DNA of 64,000 nucleotides from Falsiroseomonas tokyonensis (GCF_019024325.1 NZ_JAFNJS010000002.1:832998-896997); one strand, 5' to 3'. Counted from the first letter of the stretch, positions 27,488-35,765 are shown. The notes: generated from the sequence alone by a model not told the origin. Numbers and translations: made by a program.

Positions 27488-28360
27488 ATGTCGAAGATCG
27501 CCTATGTGAACGGTCGCTACCTGCCGCAGTCCGAAGCCTCGGTGAATATCGAGGATCGCGGCTACCAGTTCGGCGATGGCATCTACGAGGTCGTCCATCT
27601 GCATGACGGCCGCTATGTGGATGAGGATCTGCACCTGGCCCGGCTGGAACGCTCGCTGGGCGAGATCCATCTGGCCATGCCGATGTCCCGCGCCGCGCTG
27701 TCCATGGTGCTGCGGGAGGTGGCGCAGCGGAACCGGGTGCGGGAGGGGCTGCTTTACATGCAGGTCACGCGGGGCGTGTCCCGCCGCGACCATGCCTTCC
27801 CGGCGAAGCCCGTGCCGCCGGCCCTGGTGGTGACCATCCGCCGGGTGCCGCCCTATCCCACCGATGTCGACAAGTGGCAGGCCGCCTGCATCACAATGCC
27901 CGACCTGCGCTGGGCGCGGCGGGACATCAAGTCCGTGAACCTGCTGCCGAATTGCCTGGCCCGGCAAAAGGCGCGGGAGCAGGGCGCCATCGAGGCGATC
28001 CTGTATGACGAAGCCACCGGCATGGTGACGGAGGGGGCAGCGACCACCTTCTGGATCGTCGACGAGAATGGCGCCATCCGCACCCGCTTCCTCGACCACG
28101 TCATCCTGCCCGGCTGCACCCGCGCCGCGCTGATGGCGGAGCTGCGGACGCTGGGCATGGCCTATGACGAGCGCGAATTCTCGATCGACGAGATGCGGCG
28201 GGCGAGGGAGGCCTTCATCACCTCCGCCACCTCCTTCGTGAAGCCGATCACGAAGATCGACGGCCAGCCGGTGGGGGATGGCAAGGTCGGGCCGGTGGTG
28301 CGGCGGCTGTTCGACATCTTTGCCCGCCATGTGAAGGGCGACGTGAAGAACGCGGCGTGA
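27488..28360 (+). CDS. dat: D-amino-acid aminotransferase
   Basis: This 290-residue fold-type IV pyridoxal-phosphate transaminase interconverts D-alanine and D-glutamate, supplying cell-wall D-amino acids. Visible features are YVNGRYLPQSEASVNIEDRG, the cofactor lysine in DIKSVNLLPN, GMVTEGAATTFWIV and ITSATSFVKPI. The SVN and TEG patterns separate it from branched-chain aminotransferases. It sits between ntrX and hfq as in other Rhodospirillales, and a GTGA overlap couples it to the HAD gene. Confidence 0.93.
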   Translation: MSKIAYVNGRYLPQSEASVNIEDRGYQFGDGIYEVVHLHDGRYVDEDLHLARLERSLGEIHLAMPMSRAALSMVLREVAQRNRVREGLLYMQVTRGVSRRDHAFPAKPVPPALVVTIRRVPPYPTDVDKWQAACITMPDLRWARRDIKSVNLLPNCLARQKAREQGAIEAILYDEATGMVTEGAATTFWIVDENGAIRTRFLDHVILPGCTRAALMAELRTLGMAYDEREFSIDEMRRAREAFITSATSFVKPITKIDGQPVGDGKVGPVVRRLFDIFARHVKGDVKNAA

Positions 28361-29025
28361 CCCCGCCCGCCTGCATCCTCTGGGATTGGGACAACACCCT
28401 GGTCGACGGCTGGGCCGCCATCCAGCATGGGCTGAACGCGACCTTTGCCGAATTCGGCATGCCGGCCTGGGACCGGCAGACGGTGCTGGCCAATGTCCGC
28501 GGCTCCCTGCGGGATACCTTTCCGGGCATGTTCGGCGCGGAGTGGGAACGGGCGCGGGATGTCTTCTACACCGCCGTCCGGTCCTGCCACCTGGAGGTGC
28601 TGAACCCCATGCCCGGCGCCGCCGAGGCCATCGCGGCCGCCGGCGCGCTGGGACCTCAGGGCGTCGTCTCCAACAAGCAGGGGCCGCTGCTGCGGGCGGA
28701 GGCCGCGCATCTCGGCTGGGCCGGCCATTTCGCCGCGCTGGTCGGCGCGGGTGATGCCAGCGCGGACAAGCCCGCCGCCGCGCCGCTGCTGATGGCGCTC
28801 GAATCCTGCGGCATCCAGCCGGGCCCGGCGGTGTGGTATATCGGGGATACCATCCTGGACATGGATGCGGCGCGGGCCGCCGGCTGCACCGCGGTGCTGC
28901 TCGGCCATGCCCCGCATGACGGCGGGGTGGCGGCGGCGCGGCCCGATCTCGTATTCGATGACGGCCATGCGCTCGCGGCAGAGTTGCAGCACCTTGCCAG
29001 GGCAGGGGTTGGCGAGGGAGATTAG
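28357..29025 (+). CDS. HAD-superfamily phosphatase (phosphoglycolate-phosphatase-like)
   Basis: This 222-residue haloacid dehalogenase-fold hydrolase has motif I LWDWDNTLVDG (nucleophile and acid aspartates), motif II VVSNKQG, the motif III lysine in SADKPAAAP and motif IV YIGDTILDMDAA, with a helical cap between motifs I and II. This arrangement fits phosphoglycolate-phosphatase-like enzymes acting on small phosphorylated metabolites. The start is GTG 28357, overlapping the dat stop. Exact substrate unknown. Confidence 0.9.
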   Translation: MTPPACILWDWDNTLVDGWAAIQHGLNATFAEFGMPAWDRQTVLANVRGSLRDTFPGMFGAEWERARDVFYTAVRSCHLEVLNPMPGAAEAIAAAGALGPQGVVSNKQGPLLRAEAAHLGWAGHFAALVGAGDASADKPAAAPLLMALESCGIQPGPAVWYIGDTILDMDAARAAGCTAVLLGHAPHDGGVAAARPDLVFDDGHALAAELQHLARAGVGEGD

Positions 29026-29163
29026 CGGCGTCCGCGCCGCTGGTTCACCCCGGTTGCCGGATGACGTCGCCGGTCGGCTGATGGTGGTCCAATGCCACCT
29101 GTCGCCCGGTGCGCCGCCTGCATCGGGCCGTCCAACGGCCAAGAAGAAGAAGGAACCCTCCCC

Positions 29164-29505
29164 ATGGCCGAAAAATCCCAGAACGTGCAGGACGTGTTCC
29201 TGAACCACGTCCGAAAATCCAAGACCCCGGTGACGATCTTCCTGGTCAATGGCGTCAAGCTGCAGGGCATCATCACCTGGTTCGACAACTTCTCCGTGCT
29301 GCTGCGCCGCGACGGGCATACCCAGCTGGTCTACAAGCACGCCATCAGCACCGTGATGCCGGGCGCGCCGATCATGCTGTTCGATGCGACGGCCGCCGGG
29401 GCCGGCGCCGCGCCGCCCGCGCAATCCGCCGAGGGTGCGGCGCCCGTTCGTGAAAGCCGGCTGACGCTGGGCCGCGAGGTGAATCCTGTCGGATCGCGCG
29501 ATTAA
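29164..29505 (+). CDS. hfq: RNA chaperone Hfq with extended C-terminus
   Basis: This 113-residue protein is Hfq, the hexameric Sm-like chaperone that pairs small RNAs with mRNAs. The core (residues 1-72) contains [38 protein letters not shown] and the Sm2 motif YKHAIST. The tail is about 40 residues, rich in Ala/Gly/Pro, then [13 protein letters not shown]. The 138-base gap upstream, following the HAD gene, is large for this operon and may hold an hfq promoter. ATG 29164 is set by core alignment. Confidence 0.96.
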   Translation: MAEKSQNVQDVFLNHVRKSKTPVTIFLVNGVKLQGIITWFDNFSVLLRRDGHTQLVYKHAISTVMPGAPIMLFDATAAGAGAAPPAQSAEGAAPVRESRLTLGREVNPVGSRD

Positions 29506-29545
29506 GGCCGGGGACCCCAGGTCCCAGGACACCGGCGGCGGCCCC

Positions 29546-30832
29546 GTGAAGGCCGCCGTCATCCTGCCCTATGACCGCACGCTGCGCGGCGGCGCGGCGC
29601 ATGGCGAATCCGGCGCCAATCGCGCGGCGGAGGCGAAGCTGGCCGAGGCGGTGGGGCTCACCGCCTCCATCGGCCTGACCATCGTCCATTCCGCCATCTT
29701 CCCGCTGCGCATGACCCGGCCCTCCACCCTGCTGGGGGAAGGCCAGGTCGAGATGGTGCATGAGGAATGCGAGCGCCACGGCGTGACGGTGGTGGTGGTG
29801 GATGCCGCCCTGTCTCCGGTGCAGCAGCGCAACCTGGAACGCGCCTGGGGCGCCAAGGTCATCGACCGTACCGGCCTGATCCTGGAGATCTTTGGCGAGC
29901 GCGCCCGCACGCGGGAGGGTTCGCTGCAGGTGGAGCTCGCCCATCTGTCCTACCAGCGCACCCGTCTGGTGCGGTCCTGGACCCACCTCGAGCGTCAGCG
30001 CGGCGGCTTCGGCTTCCTCGGCGGCCCGGGCGAATCGCAGATCGAGATCGACCGGCGGCTGATCGACGAACGCATCGTGCGCCTGAAGAAGGAGCTGGAG
30101 CAGGTGCGCCGCACCCGCGGCCTGCACCGCTCCGCCCGCGCCCGCGTGCCCTACCCGGTGGTGGCGCTGGTGGGCTACACCAATGCCGGCAAGTCCACCC
30201 TGTTCAACGCCCTGACAGGCGCCGGCGTCTTCGCCCAGGACCAGCTTTTCGCGACCCTCGATCCCACCATGCGGGCGATCAAGCTGCCCTCCGGCCGCAC
30301 CGTCATCCTCTCCGACACGGTGGGCTTCATCTCCGACCTGCCGACCCAGCTGGTGGAAGCCTTCCGGGCGACGCTGGAGGAGGTGGCGGCGGCCGATATC
30401 ATCCTGCATGTCCGCGATGCCGCCCACCCGGACAGCGCCGCCCAGCGCGCCGATGTGCTCGGCGTGCTGGCCGAGATGGCCGAGGGCGAGGACGCCACCA
30501 TGGATGAGGGCTGGCCGGCCCGCGTCATCGAGGTGCTGAACAAGGCCGACCTGATGGGCGGCGTGGACGCCGTCCCCGAAATCCCCGGCGCCATCGCCGT
30601 CTCCGCACTGACCGGCGACGGGCTGGATGCGCTGCGGGAGGCGCTGGACGCGCGGATGACGGCCGGGATGGAAACCGCGGACTACCGCCTGGCGCCCGCG
30701 GATGGCGCCAGCCTCGCCTGGCTCTATGAGCATGGCGAGGTTCTGGCGCGCGAGGATACGGAGGAGACGATCCGCGTCTCCGTCCGCCTGACCCCCGCCG
30801 ATCGGGCACGTTTCGAACAACGGGGGCCGTGA
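29546..30832 (+). CDS. hflX: Ribosome-associated GTPase HflX
   Basis: This 428-residue GTPase binds and splits stalled 70S ribosomes. The N-terminal domain (residues 1-190) carries [10 protein letters not shown] and [18 protein letters not shown] with the glycine-rich [13 protein letters not shown] loop. The G domain has P-loop [26 protein letters not shown] and NKAD. The start is GTG 29546; the frame stays open to 29483 but no ATG, GTG or TTG occurs earlier. hfq-hflX adjacency is widely conserved. Confidence 0.94.
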   Translation: MKAAVILPYDRTLRGGAAHGESGANRAAEAKLAEAVGLTASIGLTIVHSAIFPLRMTRPSTLLGEGQVEMVHEECERHGVTVVVVDAALSPVQQRNLERAWGAKVIDRTGLILEIFGERARTREGSLQVELAHLSYQRTRLVRSWTHLERQRGGFGFLGGPGESQIEIDRRLIDERIVRLKKELEQVRRTRGLHRSARARVPYPVVALVGYTNAGKSTLFNALTGAGVFAQDQLFATLDPTMRAIKLPSGRTVILSDTVGFISDLPTQLVEAFRATLEEVAAADIILHVRDAAHPDSAAQRADVLGVLAEMAEGEDATMDEGWPARVIEVLNKADLMGGVDAVPEIPGAIAVSALTGDGLDALREALDARMTAGMETADYRLAPADGASLAWLYEHGEVLAREDTEETIRVSVRLTPADRARFEQRGP

Positions 30833-31662
30833 TGCGCTTCGATACCAGGGCAGCGCGCGACGTCGCCGTGCTGCTGCGCGACGCGACGAAGAAGGAAATC
30901 CTGCCCCGCTTCCGGCGCCTGGCCGCGGGCGATATCCGCACCAAGTCCAGCCCGCTGGACCTGGTGACGGAAGCCGACGAGGCCGCCGAACGCATGATCG
31001 AGGCCGCGCTCCGCGCCCGCTTCCCCGGCTGCGTGGTGGTGGGGGAGGAGGCGACGGCGGCCGATGCCTCGCTGCTGGCGAAGCTGGCCGATGCGGACCT
31101 CGCCTTCGTGGTGGACCCGGTGGACGGCACCGCAAATTTCGCCGCCGGCATGCCGCTCTTCGGCTGCATGGCCGCGGCCTTCGTGAAGGGCGAGGTGGTG
31201 GGCGGCTGGATCCACGATCCGCTGGGCGACGACACCGCGGTGGCGCTGCGCGGGGAGGGCGCCTGGTTCGAGGATGCCGAGGGCCATCGCTTCGCGGATC
31301 TCCGCGTCGCCGCGCCGGTGCCGATGGGGCGCATGATCGGCGCCGTCTCCTGGGGTTTTCTCAAGGAACCGCAGCGCAGCCAGGTGGCCTCTCGCCTGCC
31401 CAAGCTCGCGGGCATCGTGAACTACCGCTGCGCGGCGCATGAATACCGGCTGGCCGCCAGCGGGCACGCGCATCTGCTGTTCTACAACAAGCTGATGCCC
31501 TGGGATCACGCGCCCGGCTGGCTGCTGCACCGGGAGGCCGGTGGCTATGCCGCCCGCTTCGACGGCAGCGACTACCGCGCCAGCGAGCATGTCACCGGCG
31601 GGCTGATCTGCGCCCCCGACAAGGCCTCCTGGCAGGAAGCGCGGGACGCGCTGCTTGGCTGA
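30832..31662 (+). CDS. Inositol monophosphatase family protein
   Basis: This 276-residue Mg2+-dependent phosphatase belongs to the IMPase/CysQ/histidinol-phosphatase family. Metal-binding motifs are [19 protein letters not shown] and, near the C-terminus, [10 protein letters not shown]. The last motif and the length fit inositol or histidinol phosphate phosphatases. ATG 30832 overlaps the hflX stop by one base; GTG 30829 is also possible. The gene ends inside the greB start region, so all three genes look coupled. Confidence 0.9.
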   Translation: MRFDTRAARDVAVLLRDATKKEILPRFRRLAAGDIRTKSSPLDLVTEADEAAERMIEAALRARFPGCVVVGEEATAADASLLAKLADADLAFVVDPVDGTANFAAGMPLFGCMAAAFVKGEVVGGWIHDPLGDDTAVALRGEGAWFEDAEGHRFADLRVAAPVPMGRMIGAVSWGFLKEPQRSQVASRLPKLAGIVNYRCAAHEYRLAASGHAHLLFYNKLMPWDHAPGWLLHREAGGYAARFDGSDYRASEHVTGGLICAPDKASWQEARDALLG

Positions 31663-32182
31663 GGAGGAGGACGAGGGCGAGGACGGCCCGCCCGGCCTGC
31701 CCCCCGGCACGCCCTTCTACATGACCCCCGCAGGCCATGACGCCCTGCGCGCGGAGCTCCGCAAGCTCTGGGACGAGGAACGGCCCAAGGTGGTGGAGGT
31801 GGTGAGCTGGGCCGCCGGCCTCGGCGACCGGTCGGAGAATGCGGACTACCAATACGGCAAGCGCCGCTTGCGCCAGATCGACAGCCGCGTGCGCTTCCTC
31901 CGCAAGCGGCTGGAACGGGTGCAGGTGGTCGATCCGGCGGCGCAGGCGCGGCGGGACCAGGTCTTCTTCGGTGCCACCGTCACCTATGCCCGGGCCTCCG
32001 ACGATGCCGAGGTGACCATCACCATCGTCGGCGTGGATGAGGCCAACAGCGCCGCCGGCCGCATCTCCTGGGTCGCACCGGTGGCCCGCGCGCTGCTGGG
32101 CGCGCGGGTGGGCGATACGCGCAGGCTGCGCACCCCGGCGGGGGCGGAGGAGATCGAGGTGGTGGCGATCGCCTATCCCTGA
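31655..32182 (+). CDS. greB: Transcript cleavage factor GreB
   Basis: This 175-residue factor binds the RNA polymerase secondary channel and stimulates cleavage of backtracked RNA. The coiled-coil tip carries the conserved acidic pair in SENADYQYGKRRLRQID and the FKBP-like C-terminal domain has FGATVTYA and ISWVAPVARALLGARVGD, where GRISW/SP and ALLG are GreB/GreA hallmarks. KRRLRQIDSRVRFL fits GreB better than GreA. The start is TTG 31655, overlapping the phosphatase gene by eight bases. An acidic N-terminal stretch precedes the coil. Confidence 0.9.
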   Translation: MAEEEDEGEDGPPGLPPGTPFYMTPAGHDALRAELRKLWDEERPKVVEVVSWAAGLGDRSENADYQYGKRRLRQIDSRVRFLRKRLERVQVVDPAAQARRDQVFFGATVTYARASDDAEVTITIVGVDEANSAAGRISWVAPVARALLGARVGDTRRLRTPAGAEEIEVVAIAYP

Positions 32183-32183
32183 G

Positions 32184-32477
32184 CTAGCGGCTGCGCGTCC
32201 AGCTTCGCGAATAGGCGCGCCCGCCGAGGCCGCTCGCGCTGCGGGTGCCGCTCCATTGGCCCGGTGCCATGCGCGTGACCTGGCGCTGGCGCGCGGCCGC
32301 CTGGCCCTGCGGCCCCGTCACGCTGCCGCTGCGGCTGCAGGTGCCGTCCGCGCAACCGGTAGACCGGCTGCCGGTCCAGGTCCCATTCGGCGTGGTCACG
32401 CTGCCCGACTGCTCCCAGGCGCCGGCGGCGGGTGCCGCCAGCATCGCCGTGGCGGCGAGCAGCAGGATGCGGCGCAT
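32184..32477 (-). CDS. Small exported Gly/Ser/Thr-rich protein
   Basis: I do not recognise this 97-residue protein. It starts with a clear Sec signal (MRRILLLAATAMLAAPAAGA). The mature part has two similar Ser/Gly/Thr segments, QSGSVTTPNGTWTGSRST and RSGSVTGPQG, then basic GRAYSRSWTRSR. The repeated SGSVT pattern suggests a small beta-rich periplasmic or secreted protein. It lies 5 bases after a second small exported gene and probably belongs to the ECF sigma module. It is convergent with greB, with one base between the stops. Confidence 0.6.
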   Translation of the reverse strand: MRRILLLAATAMLAAPAAGAWEQSGSVTTPNGTWTGSRSTGCADGTCSRSGSVTGPQGQAAARQRQVTRMAPGQWSGTRSASGLGGRAYSRSWTRSR

Positions 32478-32482
32478 CGCGC

Positions 32483-32716
32483 TCACCGGCTCGGCAGCCG
32501 CGACAGCGCATCGCGGCAGGGCTGGGACAGCTGGGCGGAGTGCTGGCGCAGGCAGGCCAGGATGCGGCCCTCGCCGCGCGGCGTATTGGCGCAATGGGCC
32601 TGGTAGTCGGCGCCGCAGGCCTGCATCAGCGCGCGCTGCTGCGGCCCCTGCTGGGCGGCGGCGGGCAGGACGGGGGCGGTGAGGAGCAGCGTGGCCAGGA
32701 TCAGCTTGCGGGACAT
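32483..32716 (-). CDS. Small exported cysteine-rich-repeat protein
   Basis: This 77-residue protein has a signal peptide ending in LPAAAQQ and a 55-residue mature part with one unit of the cysteine-rich repeat found in small periplasmic proteins and Golgi apparatus protein 1-like repeats: ACGADYQAHCANT, GEGRILACLRQHSAQLS, PCRDAL. Four cysteines at these spacings would form two disulfides in the periplasm. Function unknown. It is the middle gene of three small exported genes divergent from the ECF sigma gene. Confidence 0.75.
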   Translation of the reverse strand: MSRKLILATLLLTAPVLPAAAQQGPQQRALMQACGADYQAHCANTPRGEGRILACLRQHSAQLSQPCRDALSRLPSR

Positions 32717-32732
32717 CTCGGTTTCCTTTTGA

Positions 32733-32984
32733 TCAGGTGCGCATGGGCGCCGGGGGTGGCAGGACCGGCGGCCCGTCCTCGGCTGGCGGCAAAGCGGGAG
32801 GCGCGCAGGCGAGAGGCTCCGCCCCGCCCAGCAGCCGCCAGGATGTCCCGCGCATGCGCCAGGCGAGCCCGGACTCCAGGTCGAGCGTCAGGCATTCCAC
32901 GCTCTGTCCGCTGCAACCGGCCAGCGGCAGAAGGGCCGCGAGCCAGAGGCGCCGGGGCAGGGCATGACGGGTCGTGCGGGTCAT
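32733..32984 (-). CDS. Small lipoprotein, first gene of the ECF-divergent unit
   Basis: This 83-residue protein has a basic N-terminus, a hydrophobic stretch and lipobox LAGC with the lipid-attached cysteine at residue 24. The mature part SGQSVECLTLDLESG and a proline-rich tail show no family I know; two further cysteines are present. There is no ribosome-binding site: the ATG at 32984 follows the predicted -10 element by only seven bases, so the mRNA may be leaderless. Divergent from the ECF sigma gene. Confidence 0.6.
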   Translation of the reverse strand: MTRTTRHALPRRLWLAALLPLAGCSGQSVECLTLDLESGLAWRMRGTSWRLLGGAEPLACAPPALPPAEDGPPVLPPPAPMRT

Positions 32985-32989
32985 CGGGG

Positions 32990-33020
32990 CTGATACGGCG
33001 CGGCCCGCCAGAATCGCCGC
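32990..33020 (-). promoter_or_regulatory. Predicted ECF promoter for the small exported genes
   Basis: Read on the minus strand, GCGGCGATTC (33020-33011) is followed after 11 bases by GCCGTATCAG (32999-32990). The same two blocks with the same spacing occur in front of the ECF sigma gene on the plus strand. Spacing and the CGTATC -10-like core suit an ECF sigma factor promoter. Confidence 0.65.
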
Positions 33021-33052
33021 GCCGCGGCGCCGAAAATTCTCGCGCCTGGGCA

Positions 33053-33083
33053 GCGACGATTCCCGGCGCAGCCGCCGTATCAG
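33053..33083 (+). promoter_or_regulatory. Predicted ECF autoregulatory promoter of the sigma gene
   Basis: GCGACGATTC (33053-33062), 11 bases, then GCCGTATCAG (33074-33083). It matches the divergent element at 19 of 20 block positions. It is 62 bases before the sigma factor ATG, giving room for a leader of about 55 bases. Confidence 0.65.
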
Positions 33084-33145
33084 TCCCAGAACGGCTCGCG
33101 CCAGGGTGGCGCGGCTGCGAAGGTGGGGCCGATGGGAACGGCAGG

Positions 33146-33721
33146 ATGGGCGTGACCGCGGAATGGGTCTCCGCGCCGGCGGTTCCGGAGGCCGGCGAGG
33201 CGGCGCTGATGGCCCGCGTCGCGGCGGGGGAGGAAGCCGCCTTCCGCCTGCTCGCCGAGCGCCATGCGCCACCCCTGCTGCGCTTCGCCGACCGCATGCT
33301 GCGAAACCGCGCGGAGGCGGAGGAGGTTGTGCAGGAGGTGCTCTGGCGGCTCTGGCGGCAGGCCGGGCGCTTCGATGCGGAGCGCGGCCGGCTGGCCACC
33401 TGGCTGCATGCCATCGCCTGGCGTCTCTGCCTGGACCGGCTGCGCCGGCGCGGCGCCGACTTGCCGCTGGACGCCGCGGCGGAGGCGCGCGATGCCGCGC
33501 CCTCGCCGCTGGACCTCGCCAGCCGGCAGGCGGAGATGGCGGCGCTGGCCGTTCATCTCGCCGCCCTGCCGGAACGGCAGCGCGCCGCGCTGACGCTGTT
33601 CTACCACCAGGAAATGGAGGGTCCGGAGGCCGCTGCCGTGCTGCGGCTGGACCTGCGGGCCTTCTGGTCGCTGCTGCGCCGGGGCCGGGCGGCGCTGCGC
33701 GCCCGCATGCGGGGAGACTGA
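33146..33721 (+). CDS. ECF (extracytoplasmic function) sigma factor
   Basis: This 191-residue group 4 sigma factor has region 2 (LLRFADRMLRNRAEAEEVVQ, DLRR-like promoter-melting helix) and region 4 (LPERQRAALTLFYHQEMEG, LRRGRAALRARM), joined by an acidic linker and with no region 3. The ATG at 33146 has only a poor ribosome site. The next gene, a one-helix membrane protein, starts after 2 bases and is the likely anti-sigma factor. The predicted promoter at 33053-33083 suggests that it drives its own gene and the divergent exported proteins. Confidence 0.93.
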   Translation: MGVTAEWVSAPAVPEAGEAALMARVAAGEEAAFRLLAERHAPPLLRFADRMLRNRAEAEEVVQEVLWRLWRQAGRFDAERGRLATWLHAIAWRLCLDRLRRRGADLPLDAAAEARDAAPSPLDLASRQAEMAALAVHLAALPERQRAALTLFYHQEMEGPEAAAVLRLDLRAFWSLLRRGRAALRARMRGD

Positions 33722-33723
33722 CC

Positions 33724-34173
33724 ATGGATATCCAGGATTTTCGGCAATTGCTCGACACCCATGGGGCCGACCCGGCGCGCTGGCCGCAGGCGATGCGGGC
33801 TGCCGCACTGACGTTGCGCGATCGCAACCCGCAGGCCCAGGCCGCCTGGCGGGAGGCTTCGCGGCTGGAGGCGCTGCTGCGCACCCGCCCGGCGGAGACG
33901 GCCGAGGACCGGCTGCGCGCAGCACGGGTGGTGGCCGCCAGCATGGCCCGCATCCGCGCCGAAGCCGCGGCGCGGGAGGCGAGCCTTGCCGCGCGCCTCT
34001 GGCAGGAATGGCGCTGGCTGTTTGCCCGGCCGGTCGGGGTGGGGCTGGCAGGCGTGATGCTGGCCGGCTGGTTCGCCGGCCAGGGCCTTCTGCCGCTGCC
34101 GCCGCGCGGCGATCCGGTGCTGGAACTGCTGCTGACCGAACCGCTCGCGCTGTTTGAGGAGGATGTCTCGTGA
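33724..34173 (+). CDS. Probable anti-sigma factor, single-pass membrane protein
   Basis: This 149-residue protein has a cytoplasmic helical N-terminus (MDIQDFRQLLDTHGADPARW), a single membrane helix near residues 101-120 (VGVGLAGVMLAGWFAGQ) and a short periplasmic tail. That layout, plus location directly after the ECF gene, fits an anti-sigma factor, though no ZAS zinc motif (HxxxCxxC) is present. The stop overlaps the next gene (GTGA), linking it to the periplasmic Metal_resist-like protein. Confidence 0.7.
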   Translation: MDIQDFRQLLDTHGADPARWPQAMRAAALTLRDRNPQAQAAWREASRLEALLRTRPAETAEDRLRAARVVAASMARIRAEAAAREASLAARLWQEWRWLFARPVGVGLAGVMLAGWFAGQGLLPLPPRGDPVLELLLTEPLALFEEDVS

Positions 34174-34616
34174 CCGGCCTCTCCCGCCTGCGCCTGGCGC
34201 TGCTCGCCTCGCTCGGGCTCAACCTGTTTGCCGGCGGCTATCTGGCGGCGCAGGCCTGGCGCCAAGCGGCGCCGGTCGAGGTCGCGGGGCTGGCGCTGGA
34301 GCTCAGCGACCGTCCGCTGCGCCGCCTGATGGACGCGCTGCCGGAAGCCGATGCGTCCCAGCTGCGCCAGGCCTTCGTGCCCCGCCGCCAGGCCGTGCTG
34401 GCGCGCTTCCAGGCGCAGCGGGATGCGCTGGCCGCGGTGCGAAGGGAGCTGCTGCGCGATCTGGTGGACCCGGCCGCGCTCGCTTCCGCCATCGCCGTGG
34501 TGCAGCAGGGGCGCGCGGATCTGGCCGCGGAACTGGCCGCTCTGCTGCAGGAGGTGGCGCCGCGGATGTCGCCGGAGGGCCGCCGCGTGCTTGCCGAATT
34601 CCGCCTGGCGCGCTGA
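34170..34616 (+). CDS. Periplasmic Metal_resist/Spy-like protein
   Basis: This 148-residue protein has an N-terminal membrane anchor or signal (LALLASLGLNLFAGGYLAA) and a helical body with DRPLRRLMDALPEAD and FVPRRQAVLARFQAQRDAL, matching the heavy-metal-resistance (CnrX/Spy-like) helical hairpin family. Such proteins sense metals or envelope stress and in CnrX-type systems control an ECF sigma factor through the anti-sigma factor. It is the third gene of the sigma operon. It starts at GTG 34170. The signal sensed is unknown; no histidine-rich metal site is apparent. Confidence 0.72.
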   Translation: MTGLSRLRLALLASLGLNLFAGGYLAAQAWRQAAPVEVAGLALELSDRPLRRLMDALPEADASQLRQAFVPRRQAVLARFQAQRDALAAVRRELLRDLVDPAALASAIAVVQQGRADLAAELAALLQEVAPRMSPEGRRVLAEFRLAR

Positions 34617-34714
34617 TGCGATTTGCGGATGGCGATCATCCCGGGCGATGATTCGCGCCCGGGATGCCGCCGGTCCATCTGGTGCATCGACCACCTCCAG
34701 GGGGAGACCGCGCC

Positions 34715-35659
34715 ATGTCCAGCATCGCCGACCCGACCAACCCGCTGCCGCCGGGCCTCGAGACCGTCATCCTGCCGCGCAGCCATGATATCGGCGGCTT
34801 CGAGGTGCGCCGCGCCCTGCCGGCGAAGGAACGCCAGATGGTCGGGCCCTTCATCTTCTTCGACCAGATGGGGCCGGGCGAGTTCCTGACCGGCACCGGC
34901 GTGGATGTCCGCCCGCATCCGCATATCGGCCTGTCCACCGTCACCTATCTGTTCGAGGGCGAGATCTTGCACCGGGACAGCCTGGGCACCGAATTGCCGA
35001 TCGCGCCCGGCGACGTGAACTGGATGACGGCCGGGCAGGGCATCGTGCATTCCGAACGCACCGCCGCCGCGCGCCGCGCGGCGCCGCATCGCCTGTCCGG
35101 CATCCAGTCCTGGGTGGCGCTGCCCAAGGCGCATGAGGAGACGGCGCCGGCCTTCATGCATCACGGCAGCGCCGAGCTGCCACGGCTGGATGCGGAGGGG
35201 GTCAAGCTGCGCCTGGTGGCCGGGCAGGGCTGGGGCCTTTCTTCCCCGGTCGCGACGCTGAGCGAGCTGTTCTACGCCGATGCCGTGCTGGCCCCCGGCG
35301 CGCAGCTGCCGATGCCGGACCAGCAGGAGGAGCGCGGCGCCTATGTCTTCGCCGGCAGCGTCGAGGTAGCTGGCCAGGTCTTCGAAGCCGGCCGCATGCT
35401 GGTCTTCCGCGCCGGCGACCGGATGTCGCTGCGCGCGGGGCCGGAGGGCGCGCGGCTGCTGCTGCTGGGCGGGGCCACCATGGATGGCCCGCGCTACCTG
35501 TTCTGGAACTTCGTCAGCTCCTCCCGCGACCGGATCGAGCAGGCCAAGGCGGATTGGGAGCGTGACCGCTTCAACATGCCGGTGCCGGGCGAGACGGAAT
35601 GGATCCCGCTGCCGGAGCGGAAGGTGGTCCGGGCCGGGGAGCGGTCGCCGACCAGCTGA
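34715..35659 (+). CDS. Pirin-family protein
   Basis: This 314-residue bicupin has the pirin metal site RPHPHIGLSTVTYLFEGE with the histidines and downstream glutamate, and GDVNWMTAGQGIVHSE, the second conserved block. Members bind Fe or other metals and may act as quercetinases or regulators. The second cupin is also present (GAYVFAGSVEV, PRYLFWNFVSSS). The start at 34715 follows GGGGAG. It is alone, ending at a two-hairpin intergenic element. Confidence 0.92.
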   Translation: MSSIADPTNPLPPGLETVILPRSHDIGGFEVRRALPAKERQMVGPFIFFDQMGPGEFLTGTGVDVRPHPHIGLSTVTYLFEGEILHRDSLGTELPIAPGDVNWMTAGQGIVHSERTAAARRAAPHRLSGIQSWVALPKAHEETAPAFMHHGSAELPRLDAEGVKLRLVAGQGWGLSSPVATLSELFYADAVLAPGAQLPMPDQQEERGAYVFAGSVEVAGQVFEAGRMLVFRAGDRMSLRAGPEGARLLLLGGATMDGPRYLFWNFVSSSRDRIEQAKADWERDRFNMPVPGETEWIPLPERKVVRAGERSPTS

Positions 35660-35661
35660 GG

Positions 35662-35764
35662 GCTGGAGCCGTTGCACCGCAAGCGAGGACGGTGGAACGG
35701 CTCCAGCTCATTGTTTTATCGCGTTTTCCGAGTCGCCTTGCGAAGCCGCAAGGCTCGAAAACGC
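35662..35764. repeat. Compound intergenic hairpin element (REP/terminator-like)
   Basis: Two hairpins lie side by side. The first pairs GCTGGAGCCGTT (35662-35673) with 35696-35707, plus an inner 5-bp CACCG/CGGTG stem. The second pairs GCGTTTT (35721-35727) with AAAACGC (35758-35764), with an inner CCTTGCG/CGCAAGG stem and AAGC loop. It fills the whole gap between convergent genes and probably ends both transcripts; it resembles REP-type repeats. Confidence 0.7.
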
Positions 35765-35765
35765 T

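Noticed and set aside
29483..29546. Upstream extension of hflX
   Set aside because: The frame is open but contains no ATG, GTG or TTG before GTG 29546.
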